Positions 34,906-44,000 of a DNA stretch of 60,316 bases are shown here, in pieces (position 1 is the first letter of the stretch; every line of letters starts with the position of its first letter). Made by a program: the position numbers and the translations under genes. The DNA comes from an uncultured Collinsella sp. (lineage in GTDB: Bacteria; Actinomycetota; Coriobacteriia; Coriobacteriales; Coriobacteriaceae): NCBI GenBank assembly GCA_959026725.1, contig CAUFMG010000016.1, positions 1 to 60,316 on the forward strand, given 5' to 3'. The notes below the pieces were generated by a model that searched no databases, was not told the origin of the DNA, and saw nothing but the letters and a program-made list of their open reading frames with translations.

Positions 34906-37359
34906 ATGGCCGAGCAACTTTCGCTGTTTGGTTCGCCGGAACCGGAGGAAGCTCCGAAGTCCGCGGCTCCTGCCGCCGTCCCGGCGCAGCCCGAGCCCGT
35001 ACCCGAACCCGTCGTCGCCTATGCGAGCGTAGTCCTCGACATCCCGACGCGTGCGCTGTCCGAGCCATTCGCCTACGGCATCCCCCGGTCCCTTGCTAAC
35101 GAGGCGCAGATCGGTTCCACTGTCCTAGTTCATTTTGGCAACCGTGCGGCCGCGGGCTATATCGTCGACATTGCGCCTGAGCTGGGCGACCTACGGGGCA
35201 ACAACGCCATCTGCCCTTCGCGCATTAAGCCCGTCGAAGCTATCCTCAGCAAGCCGCTCTTTACCGCCGAGGCTGCCCGTATCGCGTGCTGGATGAGCCG
35301 CGAGTATGTCGCGACACTTTCCGAGTGCCTGCGCCTGTTCTTGCCACCGGGTGGAAGCCCGCGTGTGGTCAAGGGCGACGATGGCGTGTGGACGGTTGAA
35401 CGTCCCGCCGTCAAGCCTATCCAAAACCGCTGGGTCATGCTCACGCCCGAGGGATTTGACTATACGCCGCCCAAGACCGCCGTTCGCCAGCGTCAGCTCA
35501 TCGAGGCGCTCCAGTGCGGACCGGTCACGACGCGCGACCTCAACCTTCTCTATAACAGCATGTCGGCGACCATCAAGGCGCTCGAAAAACGCGGCGTCGT
35601 GGTGGTGGAGGAGCGCCGCGCCTGGCGTGGCTGCAGTGAGCAGACCACGCTGTCCTCGGCAAGCGGCAAGGCGCCGGTCGCACTTACCAACGGCCAGCAG
35701 CAGGCGCTCGCGCAGATTGAGCGCGCTCGCCTGGACGCGCACGGCGACGTGGTGCTCGTTGATGGCGTCACCGGCTCCGGCAAAACCGAGGTTTACCTCT
35801 CGGCGATTGAGCGCGTGCTGGCAGCCGGCCGTTCGGCCTGCGTGCTCGTGCCCGAGATCTCGCTGACGGCCCAGACCGTCGGCCGTTTCCGCTCGCGCTT
35901 TGGCGAGACGGTCGCCGTGTTCCATTCGCGCCTTTCGGCCGGCGAGCGCCTGGACCAGTGGGATATGGTCGCCAGTGGTGCGGCCCGCGTGGTCGTCGGC
36001 GCCCGCTCGGCGCTCTTTTGCCCGCTCAGCGACTTGGGTCTCATCATTATCGACGAGGAGCACGAGACCAGCTACAAGCAGGGCTCCAGTCCGCGCTACC
36101 ACGCGCGCGAGGTAGCGGCCGAGATGGCGCGCCGCTACCGCTGCCCGCTCGCGCTGGGCTCGGCCACGCCTTCTGCCGAGGCCCTCGATCGTTGCCGCCG
36201 TGGCACGTATAACGGTGCCACATGGACGCGCGTTGAGATGCCCGAGCGCCCGGGACACGCCGTGTTGCCCACGGTTCGCATTGCCGACCTGCGCCGCGAG
36301 TTCGCGCACGGTAGCCGCTCCATGTTCTCTAAACCTCTGATGGAAGGCCTGGAGCGTGTGGTCGAGCGCCGCGAAAAGGCCGTGTTGCTGCACAACCGGC
36401 GTGGCTTTGCGCCCTTCCTGATGTGCCGCGAGTGCGGATGTGTCCCCACGTGCAACCACTGCTCCACCGCGCTCACGTACCACGAGCGCACGCACACGCT
36501 GCAGTGTCACACCTGCGGTTCGTCCTGGCGCGTGCAGCCGTATCCCGCGCCCACGAGCCGTTGCCCCAAATGTGGCAGTCGCTACCTGGCAAAAATGGGT
36601 ATGGGCACTCAGCAGATCGAGGACGCACTGCACCAGATGCTTCCCGAGGACGTCGCCATTATTCGCATGGATGCCGATTCCACGCGCGGCAAGGATGCGC
36701 ACAAAAAGCTGCTCGAGCAGTTCGATGCCGCCGATTGTGCGGTGCTGCTGGGCACCCAGATGATCGCCAAGGGCCTCGACTTTCCCGAGGTCACGCTCGT
36801 GGGCGTGGTCAATGCCGACTTTGCCCTCAAGCTGCCGGACTTCCGCGCAGGGGAGCGCGCCTACGATCTGCTGGAGCAAGTCGCCGGCCGTGCCGGTCGT
36901 GGTGATCGCCCCGGCGAGGTCATCATCCAGACCTACCTGCCCGATGATCCGGTCATTCGCGCCGTCGCTGAGCACGACCGTTCGATCTTTACCGACTACG
37001 ACCTGGACCAGCGCCGCGACGCGCTGTACCCGCCGTTTGTTCGCTTGGTCAACATCTTGGTGTGGTCGGCGAACCGAGACGACGCGCAGGACTACATCGG
37101 GCGCATTGCAAAGCTTCTTAAGCGCCGCTGGCATGCCGCCGCGCTCGACTTTTTGCGGGCGGGCAGCGCGGTGCCGCAGGTGCTGGGCCCGGCTTCGTGT
37201 GTAATCGAGAGAGCCAAGGACCGTTACCGCTTCCATCTGCTTGTGAAGTCGCCCGTGGGGTACCATGTCTCTGATGATATTGACGCCTGCCTCAAAGAGG
37301 TGGGCTCCGTGTGTGGCGTGAGCGTGAGCGTTGACGTCGACGCCTATGATTTGATGTAA
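34906..37359 (+). CDS. priA: Primosomal protein N' (replication restart helicase PriA)
   Basis: An 817-residue superfamily-2 helicase that reloads the replisome at stalled forks. The ATG at 34906 has GGAGGTG upstream. The first about 45 residues are Pro/Ala/Glu-rich. The DNA-binding domain starts near VVLDIPTRALSEPFAYGIP. The helicase core has Walker A DGVTGSGKTEVYL near residues 285-297, DEEHETSYKQGSSPRYHAR and GSATPSAEAL. The zinc module has Cys pairs in CRECGCVPTCNHC and CHTCGSSW with CPKCGSRYL. QVAGRAGRGDRPGEVIIQT marks the last helicase motif. The short gap to def suggests one transcript. Confidence 0.95.
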   Translation: MAEQLSLFGSPEPEEAPKSAAPAAVPAQPEPVPEPVVAYASVVLDIPTRALSEPFAYGIPRSLANEAQIGSTVLVHFGNRAAAGYIVDIAPELGDLRGNNAICPSRIKPVEAILSKPLFTAEAARIACWMSREYVATLSECLRLFLPPGGSPRVVKGDDGVWTVERPAVKPIQNRWVMLTPEGFDYTPPKTAVRQRQLIEALQCGPVTTRDLNLLYNSMSATIKALEKRGVVVVEERRAWRGCSEQTTLSSASGKAPVALTNGQQQALAQIERARLDAHGDVVLVDGVTGSGKTEVYLSAIERVLAAGRSACVLVPEISLTAQTVGRFRSRFGETVAVFHSRLSAGERLDQWDMVASGAARVVVGARSALFCPLSDLGLIIIDEEHETSYKQGSSPRYHAREVAAEMARRYRCPLALGSATPSAEALDRCRRGTYNGATWTRVEMPERPGHAVLPTVRIADLRREFAHGSRSMFSKPLMEGLERVVERREKAVLLHNRRGFAPFLMCRECGCVPTCNHCSTALTYHERTHTLQCHTCGSSWRVQPYPAPTSRCPKCGSRYLAKMGMGTQQIEDALHQMLPEDVAIIRMDADSTRGKDAHKKLLEQFDAADCAVLLGTQMIAKGLDFPEVTLVGVVNADFALKLPDFRAGERAYDLLEQVAGRAGRGDRPGEVIIQTYLPDDPVIRAVAEHDRSIFTDYDLDQRRDALYPPFVRLVNILVWSANRDDAQDYIGRIAKLLKRRWHAAALDFLRAGSAVPQVLGPASCVIERAKDRYRFHLLVKSPVGYHVSDDIDACLKEVGSVCGVSVSVDVDAYDLM

Positions 37360-37377
37360 CAACCCGAAAGGATGGCC

Positions 37378-37914
37378 ATGGAAGCCAACGGAATCGTACT
37401 GTCGCCCGACCCTCGTCTGCGCCAGGAGTGCGCCGTCATCGAGGAGATCACCCCGGCGATCGAGGCGCTTGCCGAGAAGATGAAGAAGATGATGTTCGAG
37501 AACGGCGGTTGCGGCCTGGCTGCCCCGCAGATCGGCGAGCTCATTCAGCTTGTCACCATCGACTGCGACTACAGCGACAAGAACGACTACGACCCGTACG
37601 TGCTCATCAATCCCGTCATTGTTGAGCAGAGCGACCATCTGGTGCCCTTTAGCGAGGGCTGCCTTTCCATTCCTGGCATTAGCTGCGAAATCGAGCGTCC
37701 CGACCATGTCGTCGTCGAGGCGTACGACTTGGACGCCAACCTGATTCGCTATGAGGCCACGGGCGACCTGTTCTGCGTGTGCCTGCAGCACGAGATCGAT
37801 CACCTGCACGGCAATACCATGTTCGAGCGACTCAAGCCCATGCAGAGGATCAAGGCCGTCAAGGAGTACCAGGACGCCCTGGCCCGCGGTGCTCGACCGG
37901 GCGAGACGGAGTAG
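37378..37914 (+). CDS. def: Peptide deformylase
   Basis: A 178-residue metalloenzyme that removes the formyl group from nascent proteins. The ATG at 37378 is preferred over one at 37372 because GAAAGG is too close to the earlier one. All three motifs are intact: GCGLAAPQIGEL near residues 42-53, EGCLSIPGISCE near 91-102 and QHEIDHLHGNTMFERL near 137-152, supplying the metal-binding Cys and two His. It lies in the widespread priA-def-fmt-rsmB order, here split by an inverted repeat after def. Confidence 0.95.
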   Translation: MEANGIVLSPDPRLRQECAVIEEITPAIEALAEKMKKMMFENGGCGLAAPQIGELIQLVTIDCDYSDKNDYDPYVLINPVIVEQSDHLVPFSEGCLSIPGISCEIERPDHVVVEAYDLDANLIRYEATGDLFCVCLQHEIDHLHGNTMFERLKPMQRIKAVKEYQDALARGARPGETE

Positions 37915-37922
37915 GTTTGTCC

Positions 37923-38018
37923 GTCCCCGGGGCGCCCGCCTATATCATCTCGTGCTCAAACATTCTCGCTGCGCTGCGAAACTGCGCGCGGGACGATATA
38001 GGCGGGCGCCCCGGGGAC
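37923..38018. repeat. 24-bp perfect inverted repeat inserted between def and fmt
   Basis: The arm at 37923-37946 (GTCCCCGGGGCGCCCGCC then TATATC) is exactly complementary to 37995-38018, with a 48-base centre that itself contains GCGCTGCGAAACTGCGCGC. It begins 9 bases after the def stop and breaks up the usual def-fmt neighbourhood. It could end or attenuate transcription or be a mobile palindrome. Confidence 0.8.
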
Positions 38019-38062
38019 TACGTTGACGCTGCTTGTCTCGCCCGGGTGCCGTTGGGCCAGGG

Positions 38063-38221
38063 ATGGGCGTCTTCGCTGATAATTGCTTTGTTGGAAGAGC
38101 TGCTTTTATTGCGGCTCTTTCTTTGGTTTTGGGTATATTTGTCTTTGTTGATCTGTTCTGGCGGCTGGGTGCGTTTGCGACCTGGAGCGCTTCTTTTGTA
38201 GCCGTCTCGGCTCGTTATTGA
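38063..38221 (+). CDS. Possible small membrane protein upstream of fmt (uncertain)
   Basis: A 52-codon frame from ATG 38063 (or 62 codons from TTG 38033) ends 16 bases before fmt. It encodes one strong hydrophobic segment (AAFIAALSLVLGIFVFVDLF) followed by WRLGAFATWSASFVAVSARY. I do not recognise it, and the ribosome site is poor. Its T-ending codons resemble those of fmt just downstream. It may be a real small membrane protein or chance coding in the 217-base stretch between the inverted repeat and fmt. Confidence 0.28.
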   Translation: MGVFADNCFVGRAAFIAALSLVLGIFVFVDLFWRLGAFATWSASFVAVSARY

Positions 38222-38237
38222 GAGGAGACTAACTTTT

Positions 38238-39158
38238 ATGCGTATTGTGTTTATGGGTACGCCTGATTTTGCTGTGCCTTCGCTGGTTTCGCTTGTTGCG
38301 GCTGGCAACGAGATTGCGCTTGTTGTTACTCGTCCTGATGCTGTTCGTGGGCGTGGTAAGAAGCTGGAGCCGTCTCCTGTTAAGGCCAAGGCGCTTGAGC
38401 TGGGGTTGCCGGTTATTGAGGCTAATCGTATGACGCCGGAGGTCGTTGAGGCGCTTCAAGCTGCTCGGGCAGATATTTTCTGCGTGGCTGCCTATGGCTG
38501 CATTTTGCCCGATGAGGTGCTGCATATGGCGCCGCTCGGTATCGTAAATATTCATGCGTCCTTGCTGCCTCGTTGGCGTGGGGCTGCTCCTATTCAGCGT
38601 GCGATTCTCGCTGGTGATGAGATTGCTGGCGTTTCCATTATGCGCATTGGGCATGGCGTGGATACTGGCGCTTATTGCGCGCAGGCGTCTACGTCGGTTG
38701 CCGGTAAGCATGCCGAGGCGCTCACGATGGAGCTTGGTGAGCTTGGTGGCAAGTTGCTTGCCGATACGCTTCCCTCACTTGCCGATGGCTCGGCTGTTTG
38801 GACTGAGCAGGATGAGTCGCTCGTTACTCATGCTGCCAAGATTTCCAAGCAGGAGATGCGTCTGGATCCGCAGATGACGGCGCTCGATTGCGTGCGGCAT
38901 GTGCTCGCTTCGTCCGATACCGCGCCTGCTCGATGCGTGATTGCCGGCAAGACCGTGCGCGTGCTCGATGCTGCGCCGGCCGATGTGTCGCTTGGCGTGG
39001 GCGCTGTTGCCGTCAAGAGCAAGCGTGTTTACCTTGGTCTTTCCGATGGCACGGTTGAGTTGCTCGAGGTTAAGCCCGATGGCAAGCGTGCCATGGCCGC
39101 TTCTGCTTGGGCTGCTGGGCTGCAAGGCGCCGATCTTATCTGGGGTGTTTTATCATGA
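38238..39158 (+). CDS. fmt: Methionyl-tRNA formyltransferase
   Basis: A 306-residue enzyme that formylates initiator Met-tRNA, the partner of peptide deformylase encoded upstream. ATG 38238 has GAGAGGAG upstream. The N-terminus MRIVFMGTPDFAVPSLVSLV, the folate-binding and catalytic block NIHASLLPRWRGAAPIQRAI near residues 108-127, and GVSIMRIGHGVDTGAYC follow the family. Codon choice shifts visibly towards T-ending codons (GCT, GTT, CTT) compared with def and rsmB, which favour C and G. Confidence 0.95.
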   Translation: MRIVFMGTPDFAVPSLVSLVAAGNEIALVVTRPDAVRGRGKKLEPSPVKAKALELGLPVIEANRMTPEVVEALQAARADIFCVAAYGCILPDEVLHMAPLGIVNIHASLLPRWRGAAPIQRAILAGDEIAGVSIMRIGHGVDTGAYCAQASTSVAGKHAEALTMELGELGGKLLADTLPSLADGSAVWTEQDESLVTHAAKISKQEMRLDPQMTALDCVRHVLASSDTAPARCVIAGKTVRVLDAAPADVSLGVGAVAVKSKRVYLGLSDGTVELLEVKPDGKRAMAASAWAAGLQGADLIWGVLS

Positions 39159-40555
39159 GCAAGCTGTCTCCCGCGCGCAAGCTTGCGCTCGATGTGCTGA
39201 TGGAGGCCGACCGTCGCGGCATGTATGCGCGTGACGTGCTGTCCTCTCGCGCATCGGCCAAGGCTATTGACCAGCGCGATTCCGCTTTTGCCGCCCGCTT
39301 GGCGCTAGGTGTGGCCGCCACGCAGGGTATTTTGGACGAGCTGCTCGATCAGTTTCTCGATAAGCCTAAAAAGGTCGCTCCGCGCGTTCGTATGGCACTT
39401 CGCATCTCGGCCTTCGAGATGCTCTATCTACATACGCCGGGCCGCATTGCCGTGAGCCAGGGTGTTGAGCTGGTGCGCAGCGGTGCTAAGTCTGCCGCGG
39501 GCCTGGCTAACGCGGTGCTGCACATAGTTGCGGACAACGTTGAGGACTTTGCCACAGCATCTGACGTGGATGAGTCCGAGCGCCGTTTGGTTCGACTTTC
39601 CCGTCTGATGGGCCTGCCGCGCTGGCTGTGCGCTCGTATTGTGGCCTCGTTCGATACGCCCGAGGGCGCGCTCAACTTTGCCGGCAATCTGGCGCCTGCG
39701 CCGCTTGCGCTGCACGAGAATGCGTTTGCTACCAAGGCCGACCCGTATATCACGCAGCTCGTTGCGCCCGTCTTCCCGGGCTGTCATGCTCCGGTCGATG
39801 CACAGGTCACGGTTGCATCGGGCGTGTTTGAGCGTGCTACCGCGGTTGCCTCGGACCTCAACGCTCAGCTTATCGCTACTGCTGCGACACGTCCCGGTCG
39901 TTGCCTGGAGATTGGCGCCGGTCGCGGCACCAAGACCTATGTGATGATGTGCCAGGCCAAGCGCGCTGGGTATGAGCGTCAGCATACCGCGCTCGATCTG
40001 CACGATCGCAAGTGCGACCAGAATCTCGCGCGCCTGCATAAGGCGGGCATCTCGGGCGTTCGTACGGTGTCGGGCGATGCCTGCGAGCTCAATGAGGTGC
40101 TCACGTCGTTTGATGCCATGCTCGGCGAGCCTGCCCTGTTCGACACGGTGTTTATCGATGCGCCGTGCTCTGGCACCGGCACCATGCGTCGCCACCCCGA
40201 GATTCCGTGGCGCCTGACCGAGAATGACGTTACGACTGAGCTGCCCAAGCTGCAGCTGACGATGCTCAAGGAAGCAGCCGCGCGCGTGGCTGCCGGCGGT
40301 GAGCTCATCTACGCCACCTGCTCGGTTTTTAACGAAGAGAACGCGCAGGTCGTGGATGCCTTCCTGGCTTCTCCCGAGGGCGCCGGCTTTACCGTGGCGC
40401 CGCTCTCCGAAGCTCAGATTCTGCAGCTTCCCGAGTACGACCAGGCCAAGAAGCTCGTTTCCGTCCGCCAAAACAACCGCGGTCTCTTCCAAAGCGTGCC
40501 GGTAAACGCCGACTCCTACGACGGCCACTTCTGCGCCCGCCTGGTCCACAAGTAA
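39155..40555 (+). CDS. rsmB: 16S rRNA (cytosine-C5) methyltransferase RsmB, NusB-domain type
   Basis: A 466-residue SAM-dependent RNA methyltransferase, probably acting on C967 of 16S rRNA. ATG 39155 overlaps the fmt stop by four bases. Residues about 1-140 form a NusB-like RNA-binding domain (ARKLALDVLMEADRRGMYA, RISAFEMLYLHTPG). The catalytic domain has CLEIGAGRGTKTYVMM, with the two active-site Cys in DAPCSGTGTMRRHPE and YATCSVFNEEN. It is the last gene of the priA-def-fmt-rsmB group. Confidence 0.93.
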   Translation: MSKLSPARKLALDVLMEADRRGMYARDVLSSRASAKAIDQRDSAFAARLALGVAATQGILDELLDQFLDKPKKVAPRVRMALRISAFEMLYLHTPGRIAVSQGVELVRSGAKSAAGLANAVLHIVADNVEDFATASDVDESERRLVRLSRLMGLPRWLCARIVASFDTPEGALNFAGNLAPAPLALHENAFATKADPYITQLVAPVFPGCHAPVDAQVTVASGVFERATAVASDLNAQLIATAATRPGRCLEIGAGRGTKTYVMMCQAKRAGYERQHTALDLHDRKCDQNLARLHKAGISGVRTVSGDACELNEVLTSFDAMLGEPALFDTVFIDAPCSGTGTMRRHPEIPWRLTENDVTTELPKLQLTMLKEAAARVAAGGELIYATCSVFNEENAQVVDAFLASPEGAGFTVAPLSEAQILQLPEYDQAKKLVSVRQNNRGLFQSVPVNADSYDGHFCARLVHK

Positions 40556-40560
40556 CTGCT

Positions 40561-40628
40561 AAGTTGCGGTGAAATAGGGATTAAATAGCGGCTTCTACCC
40601 GCCAAATAGTCCTTATTTCACCGCAACT
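40561..40628. repeat. Intergenic inverted repeat, copy 2 of AAGTTGCGGTGAAATAG family
   Basis: AGTTGCGGTGAAATA (40562-40576) is exactly complementary to 40614-40628, and the pairing runs on with GGGA/TCCT. The 17-base core AAGTTGCGGTGAAATAG (40561-40577) is identical to that in the repeat at 24335-24409, but the centres differ. It begins 5 bases after the rsmB stop, again at a 3' end between convergent genes. Confidence 0.78.
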
Positions 40629-40678
40629 CACAAGGAAACCTGGGTAGCTAAATTAACTACCTATAGCGCAAAGAATCA

Positions 40679-40706
40679 GCCCCGTGATCGGCGTTGATCG
40701 CGGGGC
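40679..40706 (-). terminator. Bidirectional terminator between rsmB and fmdB-like gene
   Basis: GCCCCGTGATC and GATCGCGGGGC pair around six bases with one G-T pair. It is 11 bases beyond the zinc-ribbon gene stop on the minus strand, where TGATTCTTT follows. A shorter T-rich stretch follows on the plus strand. Confidence 0.65.
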
Positions 40707-40716
40707 CGCGTTGTTT

Positions 40717-40953
40717 CTAGTGGTTATGCGGGCAGTTGGCGCAGCAGCCGCTTGTGGCGCTGGTGCTGGAGCCGCCGCTTCGCTGGTCGGTGTTGTAGAA
40801 ACCGCTGCCCTCAAATTTAATGCCGCTGGCCGAGAACGTCTTGGCCGCCGGGGCACCGCAGCTGGGGCACACGACCTCGGGAGTCTCGGACATGGGATGC
40901 TCAACCTCAAACACGTTGCCGCAGCTCGAGCACTTGTAATCGTAGCGCGCCAT
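40717..40953 (-). CDS. FmdB-family zinc-ribbon protein
   Basis: A 78-residue protein with the FmdB N-terminal zinc ribbon: YKCSSCGNVFEVEHPM and VVCPSCGAPAAKTFSASGIKF supply two CxxC pairs. The C-terminus is Gly/Ser-rich with a further Cys/His cluster (SGCCANCPHNH). The family is widespread, small and often called a putative regulatory protein; its task here is unknown. A GAAAAGGAAG site precedes the start. It is transcribed away from the amylase block. Confidence 0.88.
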   Translation of the reverse strand: MARYDYKCSSCGNVFEVEHPMSETPEVVCPSCGAPAAKTFSASGIKFEGSGFYNTDQRSGGSSTSATSGCCANCPHNH

Positions 40954-41041
40954 AATACTTCCTTTTCAGCACAAAGCGGGCAGATTACTCTGCCCGCAAA
41001 AATTCAAACGTCTGTAACTGTACCCTATATCGGGGGTTTTA

Positions 41042-44000
41042 TCACGCTTCGCCCCAGAATCTATGGTTGTTGCGCAGGAGCTGTGCGGTTTTGTTCTCGG
41101 CGGCTGCAATGTCTACCTCGTCAGCCTGCCAGGTCCAGTTGCCCGTGGCCACGCCCGGAACGTTCATGCGCGCGTCGTCGCCAAGCCCCAGGACATCCTG
41201 CAGCGGCATCATCACTAGGGGAGCGTCGCTTGCCAGCGCGTCGCCCATCAGCTTGGCCGCCACCTCAACACCGCTCGGTTCATCGCCGCCCGCAAAGGAA
41301 CGCGTGCACCAGCCGGCAAGCGTCGACGTATCGTGCGTCGAGGTGTACAGGATCTTGCCGGGCGTGGGATGCACGCCGCAACGGACGTCGTAATCGCTAA
41401 ACTCCAGCACGTCCATGCCGGGGAAGCCGCAGGTCGAAGCCATCGCACGAACACCGGGCGTCAAATAGCCCAGGTCCTCGGCGATAAAGTTGAGCGGACC
41501 AAGCTCGTCGTAGGCGGTCTGGAACAGGTCCTTGCCCGGGCCCGCTAGCCAGCGACCGTCGGCGCATGCCTTGCCCGCGGGAATGCTGTAATAGCTGTGG
41601 AATCCCAGGAAGTGATCCAGACGCACGCGGTCGTAGAGCGAGAACGCGCGGCGCAGGCGATCCATCCACCAGGTATAGCCGTTCTGCTTCATGTGGTCCC
41701 AGCGGAATGTCGGGTTGCCCCACACCTGGCCCTCGGGCGCAAAGTTGTCGGGTGGCGCGCCGGAAATCTCGATTGCTTTGCCGGTATCGGACAGCCAGAA
41801 GTTCTCGGGTTCGCTCCACCCGTCTGCCGAATCGTCGGACACGTACATAGGAATATCGCCGATGACCTCGATGCCTTTCTTGTGCGCGTAGTTCATGAGC
41901 TCGCACCAGGCCAGGTCAAAGCGGTACTGCATGTACGCCTGCAGCTCTGCCTCGTCGTGGAAACGCTTGTCGTCAATCAGATGCTCGTTGTAGCGCGCGA
42001 CATCGGCCGGCCAATCGTGACGTGATTCGCCTTCAAAGTACTTCTTGACGGCCATGTAGACGCAGTACTTCTCGAGCCAGTCGGCGTTGCGATGCTTAAA
42101 CGCCGTGTACAGCGGATCTGCATCCTCGCCGCCACGGGCCTTCCAAGTCTCAAAGTCTGCCGCCAGCTCTTCCTGGCTCTCGGGCAGCAGGTCAATATTG
42201 CCCGCAAAGGCCGAAGGCCCAGCGTAAGGAGAGCGGAAGAAGTCCGTCGGATTGACGGGTAGGACCTGCCAGTAGCGCATGCCCATAGCGGTCAGATGAT
42301 CGATAAAGCGACGCGTGGGCGCACCGATCGTGCCGGGCTTGCCGTCGTCGGTGGGCACCGAGGTGATATGGCACACGACGCCCGCGCCGTGATCGAGCGG
42401 CTCCTGCAGGCGCTGCTCGGCGTGGTGATAGATGATCGACGAGCCCAGCGGATACAGATCGAGCGTGACCGTACCGTTGTGGATCTCGCACTCGTGACCG
42501 CTAATCACGTCACTCGCGCATTCGCCGAGCGCCGGAATCGTCACGCGGTGCGAATTGCGCAGGCTGCGGTTGATGATAACCGTTGCGGACTCGCCATCCT
42601 TGCCCGTGCGGTTGTAGGCGAGCACCTCGTCGTTCAGCGCGAAGGCCCTGATTTCGCCGTCGATCATAAATGGCAGTGCGCGGCGTACGGCGGAGGCGTT
42701 CTTGACAATAGCCAGCGTGTCGAAGTCGTGCAGCTGGTCCTTGGTCGGCAGGGTGCGGCGGTTGCCCGGATCGGTCAGGCCCTCCAGGCCGTACTCGTCG
42801 CCGTAGTAGATCGAAGGTACGCCGGGGAAGGTCATCTGCATGAGCGTGGCGAGCCAAAAACGGCTCTTGGCCAGTCCCATCGAGTTCTCGTCCAGGCGCC
42901 ATTTGCTGCGCTCGCACTCGGGCAGCTGCGACTCGTCGGGGCCGCCGCCGAGCACCGAGATGATGCGCGGACGGTCGTGGCTCGAAAGCAGGTTGAGCGC
43001 GCAGGACAATGCCTCGCTCGGGTAGTTTTCGCGCAGGGTCTCGATATCCTCGGCTGCCTGGTAGGCGTTCTTGTAGCCCATCAAAAAGCCGATGACCATG
43101 TCGCGGAAGGGGTAATCCATAGCAGAGTCCAGCTCGGAACCCTGCAGGTAGCGGCGCAGATGGCCGTAGCTAATCTTGTTGGAGGCGTCTTCCCAGACTT
43201 CGCCGAGCAACAGTGCGTCGGGCTTCTCGGCGAGTACGGCCTTCTTGATCTCGGCCAGGAAGTCGTCAGAAAGCTCGTCGGCGACGTCCAGGCGCCAGCC
43301 ATGAGCGCCGGCGCGCAGCCATTTGCGGATCACGCCGTCCTTGCCCAGGAGCCTCTCGCGCACCAGCTCGGACTTCTCGTTGATGGCTGGCATGTTGCCC
43401 ACGCCCCACCAGCAGTCATACGAGCCGTCTTCGTGGAAGGTAAACGCATCGCGCCACGGCGAATCCTCGCTCTGCCAGGCACCCACGCCGGGGTAGTTGC
43501 CGTAGCGGTTGAAATAGATCGAGTCGTCGCCCGTGTGGTTGAAGACGCCGTCCAGGATGATGGAGATGCCCAGCTTCTCGGCTGCCTGGCACAGCTCGGT
43601 AAAGTCCTGCTCGGTGCCCAGGATCGGGTCGATCTTGGTGTAGTCGGCCGTGTCGTAGCGGTGGTTGCTCGCGGCTTCAAAGATGGGGTTGAGGTAGATG
43701 GCCGTAAAGCCCAGCTCGGCGATGCGGGGCAGGTCTTCCTGGATGCCCTTGAGCGAGCCGCCGTAGAAGTCCCAGGTCTTGATGGAGCCGTCCTCGGCGC
43801 GCTCGTACACAGGCGGCTCGTTCCAGTCCTCGACCATGCGGCGCTGAATGCCTTTACGCGGTTTTTCGACCTCGGCCAGCGTGCGCTCGCGCCAGTGCTC
43901 GTCGCGGGCATAGCGATCGGGGAAGATCTGGTAGACCATACCGCGCTCGTACCAGGTAGGACGGTTCTCACGGTGTTTGTAGACGGTGACCTGGAATGAC

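Noticed and set aside
35191..37809. Very long minus-strand open frame (872 codons) opposite priA and def
   Set aside because: It mirrors conserved genes with all helicase and deformylase motifs on the other strand, has no recognisable domain, and arises from codon bias in GC-rich DNA.
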